A stretch of 64,000 nt of DNA from contig CAZWDL010000003.1 of the NCBI GenBank assembly GCA_964632995.1, positions 53,318 through 117,317 on the forward strand, given 5' to 3'. Positions within the stretch are counted from its first letter, which is position 1. The number at the start of each line of letters is the position of its first letter. Source of the DNA: CAZWDL01 sp964632995 (GTDB taxonomy: Bacteria > Bacteroidota > Bacteroidia > Chitinophagales > Saprospiraceae). The notes under the pieces were generated by a model that saw only the letters and a list, made by a program, of their open reading frames with translations, made no database searches and was not told where the DNA came from. Of this stretch, positions 34,377 to 42,920 are shown piece after piece. The translations under genes and the position numbers were made by a program.

Positions 34377-35594
34377 TCAAGCTTTCGACTGATACCCTTT
34401 CAACACCTCCCTGGCTACGCGGCTCTTATGCACTTCATCGGGCCCGTCGTAGATGCGGGCGCCCCGTTCGTGCCGGTACCAGAACGACAGAATAGTATCA
34501 TCGGTGATGCCCAGCGCGCCGTGCACCTGTACGGCGCGGTCGAGTACGCGCTGCAGCACGCCGGCCACGTAGAATTTGATGAGCGAAATCTCCACCTTGG
34601 CAGCGTAATCACCTTCCGCATCGATCTTACGGGCCGCTTCCAGCACCATCAGGCGGGAGGCATTGATCTCGGCGCGGCTTTCGGCAATCCAGTTCTGAAC
34701 CGTTTGCTTATAGGCCAGCGGCTTACCAGGTGACAGCTCGCGGGAAACGGCCCGACGGCACATCATATCAAAGGCGCGTTCACAAATGCCGACCCAGCGC
34801 ATACAGTGATGGATGCGCCCCGGCCCCAGCCGCTGCTGGGCAATGACAAAACCGGCCCCGCGCTTACCCAGCAGATTAGCAGCCGGCACCCGACACTTGT
34901 TGTACCGGATCTCTCCGTGGCTCAGGTAGCCCTCTCCCGCTTCTCCCATGATGGAAACGTTGCGCACCAGTTCAAAGCCCTGCGCATCTGTAGGAACGAT
35001 GATCTGGCTGGCGCGCAGGTAGGGCGTTTCGGCCTTCGGGTCCGTCACGCACATGACAATTGCGAAGGCGGCGCCGTCGGCCGCCGTGGTGAACCACTTG
35101 TGGCCGTCGATCACCCAATCTTCCCCGTCACGCTCGCCGCTGGCGCCCATCATCAGCGGATTGGAACCGGCATACTCGGGTTCGGTCATCGAAAAACAGG
35201 AGCGGATATCGCCCGCCAACAGCGGACGTAACCAACGCTCTTGCTGCTCTTCCGTGCCGTGCTCGATGAGAATCTCCATATTACCCGCATCGGGCGCCTG
35301 GCAGTTGAACAGGTAATGACCAAAGGGACTGCGCCCCAGCAGCTCCGATACCTGTCCGAATTCGAGCAGGCTGAGCCCCAGTCCACCCCACTTTTCTGGT
35401 ATCTGCGGCGTCCACAGGCCCAGCGCTTTTACCTTATCGCGCTTCTTGCGCAAAGCGGGCTCCATCTCGTTCCAGGATTTGTTCCGGAATTCGGGTTCAA
35501 GTGAAAACACTTCTTCTTCCATGAATATCTCCACGCGTTCCATGATTTCCTTAACGCGGGCAGAAACAGCCGGGATGGGTGTAGTCAGAGACAT
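34377..35594 (-). CDS. Acyl-CoA dehydrogenase (ACAD10/11-like)
   Basis: A 405-residue flavoprotein of the acyl-CoA dehydrogenase family. Domains run in the standard order: an N-terminal helical part (LWTPQIPEKWGGLGLSLLEF), a middle beta domain (CFSMTEPEYAGSNPLMM, WFTTAADGAAFAIVM) and a C-terminal helical part (QVHGALGITDDTILSFWYR, RIYDGPDEVHKSRVAR). That YDGPDEVH ending is typical of the ACAD10/11 group. The ATG at 35594 is used; a frame start at 35648 adds 18 random-looking residues. It is the first gene of a pair with the APH-like kinase 98 bases downstream. Confidence 0.92.
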   Translation of the reverse strand: MSLTTPIPAVSARVKEIMERVEIFMEEEVFSLEPEFRNKSWNEMEPALRKKRDKVKALGLWTPQIPEKWGGLGLSLLEFGQVSELLGRSPFGHYLFNCQAPDAGNMEILIEHGTEEQQERWLRPLLAGDIRSCFSMTEPEYAGSNPLMMGASGERDGEDWVIDGHKWFTTAADGAAFAIVMCVTDPKAETPYLRASQIIVPTDAQGFELVRNVSIMGEAGEGYLSHGEIRYNKCRVPAANLLGKRGAGFVIAQQRLGPGRIHHCMRWVGICERAFDMMCRRAVSRELSPGKPLAYKQTVQNWIAESRAEINASRLMVLEAARKIDAEGDYAAKVEISLIKFYVAGVLQRVLDRAVQVHGALGITDDTILSFWYRHERGARIYDGPDEVHKSRVAREVLKGYQSKA

Positions 35595-35648
35595 AAGAGG
35601 TCGATTGTTGTTGGGGAAAGATAGGTAAAAAACGGGAGTAGGATACAA

Positions 35649-35725
35649 CTTCCCACTTCCGCTTTCCGCTTTCCGCTTTCCGACTTCCGCTTTCCGCTTT
35701 CCGACTTCCGACTTCCGCTTTCCTA
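35649..35725. repeat. Heptad tandem repeat (11 units of TTTCCGC-like)
   Basis: Eleven contiguous 7-base units such as CTTCCGC, TTTCCGC and TTTCCGA run from 35649 to 35725. The last unit covers the stop codon of the DUF1080 gene. This is the longest such array in the window. Confidence 0.9.
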
Positions 35726-37108
35726 GAACTCTCTGACCTTAATACTTCGGAACGACACCCGGTTACCATGGTCCTGCAGCAGAATATGTCCTTGGGTCCA
35801 TTCGCCGAAGCCGGGCCAGTCTTTATATTTGCTGTAGTCGACCAGGGCGCGGAACATAGGAGTTTTGCGTTCATATTCCAGGACCTTAAAGCCGTTCAGC
35901 CAGTGTTCAACGTGATTACCGCGGCTGACGATACGGGCTTCGTTCCAGTTGCCGACCCCGTTGAAGGGTTTGCCGCGGCCGGGAACCGACAGGTTGGATG
36001 CCGGGATGAGATCGTAGAGCGAGGCGACGGTGCGATTGCCGGCCACACCCCTTTCTGCATCGGGATGTACTTTGTCATCCAGGATCTGGTATTCAAGGCC
36101 GATTTCCGAGCCGCCTTCCTGGTTAAGATCGGGATCCACAAAGTACTTGATACCGCTGTTGGCGCCCTTAGTGATTTTGAACTCCAGTTTCAGCTCAAAA
36201 TCGCTAAACTGCTTTTCGGTAATGATATCGCCGAAAGCCGCTGACTCCTGCCCGCTGGATTCCAGGACGGTCAATTCGCCCTCTTCGATCACCCAACCTT
36301 TATTGGGAAATTCCGGGGAGTTGCCGCTGCGCCAGCCTTCGGTAGTTGCACCGTCCCAGAGCAGTCGCCAGCCTTGCTCCTGCTCCTGTTGGCTCAGGGT
36401 ATTGGGAATGAGGTTTTGCTCCGGTACCGAGGGATGCATAGGCCAGCGTGCCGCTTCCAGCTCATCAGTCCGGAGGCGAATGTTGCGCCAGCGTACTTCA
36501 CGCCCGGCCATGTACTCGTCGCCAATCGAATGTACCTGCAGGGCGATGAACCCCTGCGCCGTTTCGTTATCGACCACGTTCGCTGTATTCACCCCATTGA
36601 CCCATATGCGCAGTTCATTGCCGATCGCTTCGATATGATAGGTGTTCCACTCACCGTTTTTAAAGGCTTCCTGCCCCATCGGATTTAGCGAAAGCGGATA
36701 CAGCCAGCCGCGCCGCGCCTCATCGTAAATGCCGCCGCTGTAAGAACGGCCGCTGGGATCGATCTCCGCCTGGTAACCGTGCACCCGGCCATTGCGGTAA
36801 TTGGGTGTGCTGTTGCTGCGAAACTGAATGCCGGAATTAAGCAAAGGGTCTACCTTGACATCCACTTCCAGGATAAAGTCGGCATACAGTTCCTTCGTCG
36901 CCAGAAAAGTATTCGGAGTGTTCATGCGGGATACCCCGATGATCATATCATCCTCCACCCGGTATTCCGCCTCCCCATTCAGTCGCTCCCAACCCTCGAG
37001 GGTTTCGCCGTCAAACAAGGAGCGCCAACCAGCTTCCTGAGCAGTTAAAACACTCGAAATAAAAACAAATAATAAAAGAAATTGACAGACATTTAGCGTC
37101 CGCTTCAT
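35723..37108 (-). CDS. Double DUF1080 secreted protein (3-keto-disaccharide hydrolase-like)
   Basis: A 461-residue secreted protein with a signal peptide (VCQFLLLFVFISSVLTAQ) and two DUF1080 domains (about 22-210 and 235-461). Each begins with the typical SLFDGETLEGWERLNG or LLWDGATTEGWRSGNS and contains the lamin-G/concanavalin-like NSGIQFRSN or NSGIKYFVD. DUF1080 enzymes cut 3-keto-glycosides or bind glycans. The second domain ends with GHILLQDHGNRVSFRSIKVRE, a family mark. The start at 37108 (MKRTLNV) fits the signal peptide better than 37147. It is divergent from lacI, and the shared upstream region contains a LacI-type operator, so it may be in that regulon. Confidence 0.88.
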   Translation of the reverse strand: MKRTLNVCQFLLLFVFISSVLTAQEAGWRSLFDGETLEGWERLNGEAEYRVEDDMIIGVSRMNTPNTFLATKELYADFILEVDVKVDPLLNSGIQFRSNSTPNYRNGRVHGYQAEIDPSGRSYSGGIYDEARRGWLYPLSLNPMGQEAFKNGEWNTYHIEAIGNELRIWVNGVNTANVVDNETAQGFIALQVHSIGDEYMAGREVRWRNIRLRTDELEAARWPMHPSVPEQNLIPNTLSQQEQEQGWRLLWDGATTEGWRSGNSPEFPNKGWVIEEGELTVLESSGQESAAFGDIITEKQFSDFELKLEFKITKGANSGIKYFVDPDLNQEGGSEIGLEYQILDDKVHPDAERGVAGNRTVASLYDLIPASNLSVPGRGKPFNGVGNWNEARIVSRGNHVEHWLNGFKVLEYERKTPMFRALVDYSKYKDWPGFGEWTQGHILLQDHGNRVSFRSIKVREF

Positions 37109-37276
37109 GCGCTTATTTTTTATGATTTTTAAAATTGAATTGCTCACTTTGCACTTGATCTATAAGACCAATTTGAAAAGCTTTTACCCTTACAAACAAA
37201 ATATTCCGTAGAATATTAGGATTTTACACTAATTCCCATCAAAATGTTTGGCGTACAAAGGTTTTTTTCTATATTT

Positions 37277-37292
37277 ATGCAAACGATTGCAT
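37277..37292. promoter_or_regulatory. LacI-type operator before lacI
   Basis: ATGCAAACGATTGCAT is a 16-base near-perfect palindrome with a central CG, matching the shape of LacI/PurR-family operators. It ends four bases before the lacI start codon. A related perfect palindrome is at 38337-38354. Confidence 0.75.
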
Positions 37293-37296
37293 AGAC

Positions 37297-38319
37297 TTGG
37301 GAAAAGGAAGAACAACCATCCACGATATTGCGAGAGAGCTTAACGTTACGGCCTCTACGGTTTCCAGGGCGCTCAAGGGGAATTCCACCATAAGTGAGCC
37401 GACCAGGAAAGCGGTGCTGGCTGTCGCCAAAAAGCTCAATTACAAGCCCAACCACATCGCCGCCGCTCTGCGCAGCGGCCGGAGTAATATTATAGGAGTC
37501 ATCGTTCCAGCGGCAGACCGGAGTTTCTTCGCTAAAGTCATCCGGGGTATTGAAGATGAAGTAGCCAAGGCCGGGTACAGTGTGATCGTTTGCCAGACCT
37601 ACGAAGATTACGAAAAAGAAAAAGAAGTACTCGATACTTTATTGCGCACCCGGGTTGACGGCATCATCGCTTCTATTGCTAAACAATCCACTCAGTTTGA
37701 TCACTACCGGCGACTGCGGGAAGAAGAAGTACCCCTGGTGCTGTTCGACCGGAAAGTAGAATCCCTGGGAGTTGGCGCGGTAACCATCGATGACTTTCGC
37801 GGCGCTTACCTGGCTACCGAACACCTCATTCAGCAGGGCTGCCGGCGCATTGCTCATTTCGCCGGGCCGCAACATATTGACATTTACAAGAAAAGGCTGC
37901 AGGGCTACCGGCAAGCGATGGAAGACCAGGGCCTTCCGCTGAGTGACGACTTGATCCTGGACTGCCCTTCCGATGTGGAAACCGGCAAGGCCTGCGCCGC
38001 CAAACTCCTACAATTCTCCTATCCACCCGATGCCATTTTTTCCTCCAGTGATTATGCCGCCCTGGGCGCTATGCAGTTTCTGAAAAACCGCCATATCAAC
38101 ATACCCCGGGAGATGGCGATTGTCGGCTTCGCCAATGAGCCTTTTACCTCGTACGTGGAACCGGCCCTCTCTACCGTCGACCAGCATAGCCACCGCATGG
38201 GCCGGCACGCCGCGCGCCTGTTCCTCCAGGAAATAGCCAGCCCCCAAAACGACGACCCCAGGAAGACCATTTTGCAACCCGAATTGATCATCCGGGCTTC
38301 TTCTTTAAAGAAGGCCTGA
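37297..38319 (+). CDS. LacI-family transcriptional regulator
   Basis: A 340-residue LacI/GalR-type repressor. The HTH is at about 6-26 (TTIHDIARELNVTASTVSRA), then the hinge helix (NYKPNHIAAALRSGRSNIIG). The periplasmic-binding-like effector domain follows to about 335 (GVIVPAADRSFFAKVIRGIE, GIIASIAKQ, AIFSSSDYAALGAMQFL, VGFANEPFTSYVEPALSTVD). The start appears to be the TTG at 37297, since no ATG precedes the HTH. An operator-like palindrome overlaps the presumed promoter, which suggests autoregulation. The likely effector is a sugar or sugar acid, given the adjacent mannonate genes; that is inference. Confidence 0.93.
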   Translation: MGKGRTTIHDIARELNVTASTVSRALKGNSTISEPTRKAVLAVAKKLNYKPNHIAAALRSGRSNIIGVIVPAADRSFFAKVIRGIEDEVAKAGYSVIVCQTYEDYEKEKEVLDTLLRTRVDGIIASIAKQSTQFDHYRRLREEEVPLVLFDRKVESLGVGAVTIDDFRGAYLATEHLIQQGCRRIAHFAGPQHIDIYKKRLQGYRQAMEDQGLPLSDDLILDCPSDVETGKACAAKLLQFSYPPDAIFSSSDYAALGAMQFLKNRHINIPREMAIVGFANEPFTSYVEPALSTVDQHSHRMGRHAARLFLQEIASPQNDDPRKTILQPELIIRASSLKKA

Positions 38320-38336
38320 CGATATACTTTACACGC

Positions 38337-38354
38337 AATGCAATCGATTGCATT
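38337..38354. promoter_or_regulatory. Perfect LacI-type operator before the ECF sigma gene
   Basis: AATGCAATCGATTGCATT is an 18-base perfect palindrome with the same core (TGCAA..CGATTGCA) as the site before lacI. It lies 38 bases before the sigma gene ATG and just after the end of lacI. Confidence 0.8.
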
Positions 38355-38392
38355 ATGAACTGAAAACCTGGTTTAAAGAAAAACAAGCTATC

Positions 38393-38986
38393 ATGAAATA
38401 CCAGCACCACCTAAACCTTGCCCCCCAGGACTACGGTCGTTGTTCCTCCGCAGAACTGGTAGCTATGATCCGCTACGAAGGCGATACCCAGGCCTTTGAG
38501 CAGTTGTATCAACGGTACTACCCGCTATTGTGCCAGCGGGTGCAATCCATGATCGGTTGCGCCTACAAATCGGAAGAAATCGTTTCCGATGTCTTCATCA
38601 AAATCTGGAACAATCGCCGGGACCTGACAATCAGCAGCAGCCTGAAGGCTTATCTGTATACGGCCGTCCGTAACCAGACGATTGACTACATCCGCAAGCA
38701 GAACCGACACCGGGCCATCGACGGGGAAGTTCGCGTTTCGCTGCCTTCTGATTATACGTCGCCGGAAGAAGCCCTTATCTTCGAGGAGGTCCGGCAAGCG
38801 GTGGAAGCAGCCATTGATTCCCTCCCCCCACAGGGGCGGCATATCTTTCGACTGAGCCGGGACCACGGACTGAAGTACCGGGAGATTGCCGACAAGCTCA
38901 ACATTTCCATCAAGACGGTAGAAACCCACATGCGGCGCTCCTTGATCGCCCTGAGAAGGCAACTTTTGCCTCAGGTAGCGAGCTAA
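38393..38986 (+). CDS. ECF-type RNA polymerase sigma factor under LacI-type control
   Basis: A 197-residue group IV sigma factor. Region 2 is at about 30-95 (FEQLYQRYYPLLCQRVQSMI, EEIVSDVFIKIWNNRRDL, AYLYTAVRNQTIDYIRKQNR). Region 4 is at about 130-185 (AAIDSLPPQGRHIFRLSRDH, YREIADKLNISIKTVETHMR). It matches the Bacteroidota sigma-70 (RpoE-like, Bacteroides expansion) type that usually drives susC operons with a FecR anti-sigma, but no FecR gene follows here. The ATG at 38393 is chosen; the earlier TTG at 38348 lies inside the palindrome. The SDR gene follows after 68 bases. Confidence 0.92.
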   Translation: MKYQHHLNLAPQDYGRCSSAELVAMIRYEGDTQAFEQLYQRYYPLLCQRVQSMIGCAYKSEEIVSDVFIKIWNNRRDLTISSSLKAYLYTAVRNQTIDYIRKQNRHRAIDGEVRVSLPSDYTSPEEALIFEEVRQAVEAAIDSLPPQGRHIFRLSRDHGLKYREIADKLNISIKTVETHMRRSLIALRRQLLPQVAS

Positions 38987-39054
38987 TTTCGCCCCGATCG
39001 AACATTTGGTAATCATTTTGTCTTATATCACCATTAGAAACACTGTTTAAAATA

Positions 39055-39870
39055 GTGAAGTACTCTTTTAACCTGGAAGGAAAAGTAGCAATTGTCACCG
39101 GAGGAGCCGGTGTATTGGGAGGCGCCATCACGGCAAACCTGGCGGCGGCAGGTGTCCGGGTTGGTGTTCTGGGCAGAACCGCCGGCAAAGTTGTGCGGGC
39201 CGCCCAGCAGATCAACGAGGCGGGAGGGCAGGCCAAAGCACTGATCGCCGATGTACTCGACCGCCCCCGGCTGGAAACTGCCCGTTCACAGCTACTCAAT
39301 CACTGGGGACGTATCGATATGCTGATCAACGCCGCCGGCGGTAATATGCCCGGCGCTACCATCGGACCGGAGCAGACGATATTCGACCTTTCCCTCGATG
39401 ACTTCGAGGCGGTCAGCCGCCTGAATCTGCAAGGCTCGGTGCTTCCATCCCTGGTCTTTGGGAAGGTGATGGCCGAGCAAAAAAAAGGCGCCATCCTCAA
39501 TATTTCCTCCATGGCTGCTCAACGGGCGCTTACGCGTGTAGTAGGATATTCGGCCTCTAAAGCTGCTATCGACAACTTTACCCGCTGGCTGGCCGTGGAA
39601 ATGGCCCTTAAATTCGGCGAAGGTATCCGGGTCAATGCCATTGCACCCGGTTTTTTTATCGGTGAGCAAAACCGCCACCTGCTCTTAAACGAAGATGGGC
39701 AATATACCGAAAGAGGCAATACCATCATCCAACAAACGCCGATGCACCGTTTTGGGGAACCTGAAGAACTCTGTGGCGCCGTTCAATGGCTCTGCAGCGA
39801 TGCCGCCAGCTTCGTCACCGGCGTCGTCATACCCATCGATGGCGGTTTCAGTGCATTTAGCGGGGTTTGA
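39055..39870 (+). CDS. SDR-family oxidoreductase, probable D-mannonate oxidoreductase
   Basis: A 271-residue short-chain dehydrogenase. The nucleotide-binding loop is VTGGAGVLGGAI at about 14-25. NAAGG follows, then the catalytic Ser region (LNISSMAAQ), Tyr-xxx-Lys (YSASKAAI) and a C-terminal PIDGGFSAFSGV. SDR enzymes of this kind next to UxuA convert D-fructuronate to D-mannonate in glucuronate catabolism (as B. subtilis YjmF does). UxuA follows 103 bases later, which supports this role. The apparent start is a GTG at 39055. Confidence 0.87.
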   Translation: MKYSFNLEGKVAIVTGGAGVLGGAITANLAAAGVRVGVLGRTAGKVVRAAQQINEAGGQAKALIADVLDRPRLETARSQLLNHWGRIDMLINAAGGNMPGATIGPEQTIFDLSLDDFEAVSRLNLQGSVLPSLVFGKVMAEQKKGAILNISSMAAQRALTRVVGYSASKAAIDNFTRWLAVEMALKFGEGIRVNAIAPGFFIGEQNRHLLLNEDGQYTERGNTIIQQTPMHRFGEPEELCGAVQWLCSDAASFVTGVVIPIDGGFSAFSGV

Positions 39871-39973
39871 GGCCCTTTTTTGATACTTAGCAGGAAAATT
39901 TGATCTCACAATATAAAAAACAGGGCTGTTACCTGTATATTACAGCCTATCAGACAAAATCGTATTACCGACA

Positions 39974-41146
39974 ATGAAAAAACTGGAACAAACCTGGCGC
40001 TGGTTTGGCCCCGATGATCCGGTCAGCCTGACCGACATCCGGCAAGCCGGCGCCACAGGTATCGTCTCTGCCCTTCATCACATCCCCAATGGAGCCGAAT
40101 GGCCTAGAGAGGAAATCCTCGAACGAAAGCACCTGATCGAAGCCGCCGGCATGCAGTGGTCCGTAGTGGAAAGCATCCCCGTTCACGAAGACATCAAAAA
40201 ACGAACGGGCTACTACGAGCGCTACATCGAAAACTACCAGCGCACCATCCGTAACCTGGCGCAAAACGGCATACAAACCGTTTGTTACAACTTTATGCCG
40301 GTGCTCGACTGGACGCGCACCGAGCTCACCTTTCCCCTGCCCGACGGCTCTACATCCCTGCGATTCGATATGACGGCATTCGCCGCTTTCGACTCCTTCC
40401 TCCTCGAACGCTCCGGCGCCAAGAAGGACTATCCTAAGAAAATTGTCAAAGCCGCCGAAGAACGCTTCGACAATATGCGTCGTAAGGAAAAAGACCGGCT
40501 GACAAAAAATATTCTGGCCGGACTGCCCGGCGCAGAGGAAGAATACTCCATTGACGACTTCCAGGAGGTGCTCGACGAATACAAGGATATCGACGCAAAA
40601 CAACTACAGAAAAATCTTATCGAATTTCTCAAAGCCATCGTTCCGGTAGCCGAAGAGACGGAGGTCAACCTCGCTATCCATCCCGACGATCCGCCCTTCT
40701 CCCTGCTCGGGCTACCCCGCGTAGTGAGTAACACCAAGGACCTGGACGCTGTCTTCAAGGCAGTCAAATCGCCGCGCAACGGCCTCTGCCTCTGCACCGG
40801 CTCCCTCGGCGTGGATCCGGACAATGACCTGCCGAAAATAGCCAAGAAATTTGCTAAGCAAATCCATTTCGCCCATCTGCGTAATATCAAACGCGAAGAG
40901 GACGGCAGCTTCTACGAATGCCCCCATCTCGACGGCGACGTGGATATGTACGCCGTCATGCGCGAACTGGTCACCGTCAACCAGAAGCGAGACATCCCCA
41001 TCCCCATGCGCCCCGACCACGGCCAGCGCATCCTCGACGACCTCGAGAAGGAAGAAGGCAACCCCGGTTACTCCGCCATCGGCCGCCTGCGCGGACTGGC
41101 GGAACTGCGGGGGCTGGAACTGGGAATACTGCGGGGAATGGAGTGA
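39974..41146 (+). CDS. uxuA: Mannonate dehydratase UxuA
   Basis: A 390-residue mannonate dehydratase that turns D-mannonate into 2-keto-3-deoxygluconate. Family marks include TWRWFGPDDPVSLTDIRQAG at the N-terminus, GIVSALHHIPNGAEWP, LAIHPDDPPFSLLGLPR and the metal-ligand regions GLCLCTGSLGVDP, IHFAHLRNIKREEDGSFYE and PMRPDHGQRILDDL. The length is typical. It is paired with the SDR reductase upstream; the 2-keto-3-deoxygluconate kinase and aldolase are not in the window. A terminator follows at 41167. Confidence 0.96.
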   Translation: MKKLEQTWRWFGPDDPVSLTDIRQAGATGIVSALHHIPNGAEWPREEILERKHLIEAAGMQWSVVESIPVHEDIKKRTGYYERYIENYQRTIRNLAQNGIQTVCYNFMPVLDWTRTELTFPLPDGSTSLRFDMTAFAAFDSFLLERSGAKKDYPKKIVKAAEERFDNMRRKEKDRLTKNILAGLPGAEEEYSIDDFQEVLDEYKDIDAKQLQKNLIEFLKAIVPVAEETEVNLAIHPDDPPFSLLGLPRVVSNTKDLDAVFKAVKSPRNGLCLCTGSLGVDPDNDLPKIAKKFAKQIHFAHLRNIKREEDGSFYECPHLDGDVDMYAVMRELVTVNQKRDIPIPMRPDHGQRILDDLEKEEGNPGYSAIGRLRGLAELRGLELGILRGME

Positions 41147-41166
41147 AATACAAAAACGTAAGCGGC

Positions 41167-41197
41167 GACGCCTTAGAGGGGCGTCTCCACTTTTTTT
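41167..41197 (+). terminator. Rho-independent terminator after uxuA
   Basis: GACGCC (41167-41172) pairs with GGCGTC (41180-41185), followed at 41191 by seven T. Confidence 0.8.
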
Positions 41198-41281
41198 GAC
41201 TGTTCGTTTTCCGCTAATCGCGCCGCCCCCAGGTGTCCGTTATTCCGGAACGCCCGGAAAATGCCCGGAGCGAGACGCGAA

Positions 41282-41313
41282 GAGCGGCGGCGTCCTCTAA
41301 GACGCCGCCGCTC
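41282..41313. repeat. Perfect GC-rich stem-loop
   Basis: GAGCGGCGGCGTC pairs with GACGCCGCCGCTC, 13 of 13 bases, around the loop CTCTAA. There is no T tract, so it is not a normal terminator. It shares CTCTAA-type loop and GACGCC sequence with the uxuA terminator and may be a REP-like element. Confidence 0.7.
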
Positions 41314-41499
41314 GCGCTCATCCTCTTAGGTGGCAGGGCGCCGATTTTCTCACAATAGGGCGTGAACTTACTCAAAAACGAAAGAGAAGTCCTGCCCCCT
41401 TTTTTGTGTTATTTCTTCCCCCTCCGGCGCCGGGATATTTCAGACCTTTAGGGCGCCGCCTCCCAGCGGAACTTTTTTTGAAAAACGACCTTTTCCATC

Positions 41500-42693
41500 A
41501 TGTACACCCATCAGGAAATGCAGCAGCTCCTGTCCGTTTACCGCAACGGGCTGCTGGACGACACCCTGCCCTTCTGGATCGAGCACAGTGTAGACCGCGA
41601 GCACGGCGGCTTTATTTTTAACCTGGACCGCGACGGGGCTATCATCAGCCCCGACAAATCGGTCTGGATCCACGGGCGTTTCAGCTGGCTGCTGGCCACC
41701 CTTTACGCGGAGGTGGAGCCCCGCCCGGAATGGCTCGAACTGGCCCGTCACGGTATCGACTTTCTGCGGCGCCACTGCTTTGATACCGACGGCCGGATGT
41801 TTTTCGCCGTCACCCGGGAAGGAAAGCCGCTGCGCAAGCGGCGCTATATTTTTTCCGAAACCTTTGCCGTCATCGCCCTGGCTGCCTACGCGCGTGCCAG
41901 CGGGGAGGAAGCAGCCGCCCGGGAGGCCCTGGAGCTTTTCAAACGCACACTTCACTATCTGTAGACGCCGGGTCTGCTGCCGCCCAAGGTCAATCCGGAA
42001 ACACGGCCGTCCAAAAGCCTGGGCGCACCCATGATCCTGATCGCCACCGCGCAGGAGCTGCGCAAGGCCGTAGACGATCCCCTTTGCACCGAATGGATCG
42101 ACCGCTGTATAACCGAAATCGAGCAGAATTTTATGAAAAAAGAATTCGAGTGCCTCTTGGAAACTGTCGGTCCCGACGGCGCCTTCATCGACACCTTCGA
42201 AGGGCGCATGATCTGTCCGGGGCATTCCATCGAAGCCGCCTGGTTCATCCTGCAGGAAGCTAAAGATCGCGGCAATGACCCGAAGCTCCGGGACCTTGGC
42301 CTGCAGATCCTGGACTGGTCCTGGCAGTGGGGCTGGGATAAGGAATACGGCGGTATCATCTACTATCGGGACGCCAAAAACCTGCCGCCGACCGAATACT
42401 GGCACGATATGAAGTTCTGGTGGCCGCAAAACGAAGCCGTTATCGCCACCTTGCTGGCCTGGCAACTGAGCGGCGATGAAAAATACGCCCGCCGGCACCG
42501 GCATATCCATAACTGGACCTACGATCTTTTCCCCGATACCGAATACGGCGAGTGGTTCGGCTATTTCCACCGCGACGGGCGCCTATCGACCTCGCTGAAA
42601 GGCAATATGTGGAAGGGGCCGTTTCACCTGCCGCGGATGCAGCTGACTTGCTGGAAGATTTTGGAGGAAATGCGTGAGGCGAACGCATCCTGA
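41500..42693 (+). pseudogene. N-acylglucosamine 2-epimerase (AGE) with in-frame amber stop
   Basis: A 397-codon gene for an AGE-family epimerase, which interconverts ManNAc and GlcNAc. Family marks are DREHGGFIFNLDRDG, WIHGRFSWLLATLYAE, RRYIFSETFAVIALAAYAR, GLLPPKVNPETRPSKSLGAP and HSIEAAWFILQEA, then WWPQNEAVIATLLA. A TAG at 41962-41964 interrupts it after residue 154 (LHYL). The same frame continues without shift into TPGLLPPKV, so a single base change (for instance CAG to TAG) explains it. Unless the stop is read through or is a sequencing error, the enzyme is lost. A downstream ATG at 42031 could give a 220-residue C-terminal part, not a full barrel. It belongs to the sialic-acid locus. 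Confidence 0.9.
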
Positions 42694-42920
42694 TCGGGCT
42701 ATTAATAGAAGATTGATATTTATTTAGCATAGGGCAGGGAGCACGGCGCATGGGGTCGATTATCAACGCTTCAAATAGGACAGTCCAGGATGCACTAGAT
42801 CAGACTCCCTCGATACGCGCTGATTTTCAGGCCCTTAGCTCCATACGCTATGCCCCATGCTAAATAGTTGCGAAGATTGTTAAATCCCGGAGGCAGCTTG
42901 GAACTGCCGCCGGGCTCCAA
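42694..42920. other. Intergenic region with inverted heptad repeats
   Basis: Between AGE (+) and susD (-), which converge. It holds ATTTAGCATAGGGCA at 42722-42736 and a near-complement (14 of 15) at 42851-42865. Both arms are part of period-7 repeats (GCATAGG, GCAGGGA, GCACGGC, GCATGGG at 42727-42754). The structure may end transcription from both sides. Confidence 0.5.
42727..42754. repeat. Heptad tandem repeat (GCATAGG-like, 4 units)
   Basis: Four 7-base units: GCATAGG, GCAGGGA, GCACGGC, GCATGGG. A reversed set lies at about 42838-42865. Confidence 0.7.

Larger units (their letters stand above)
41147..41499. other. Intergenic region with terminator and GC-rich hairpin
   Basis: About 350 bases between uxuA and the 2-epimerase gene. 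It contains the uxuA terminator (41167-41197) and a 13-base perfect GC-rich stem-loop (41282-41313). No further gene is seen. Confidence 0.6.

Noticed and set aside
35649..35725. CRISPR-like array
   Set aside because: Units are 7 bases with no spacers; it is a simple tandem repeat.
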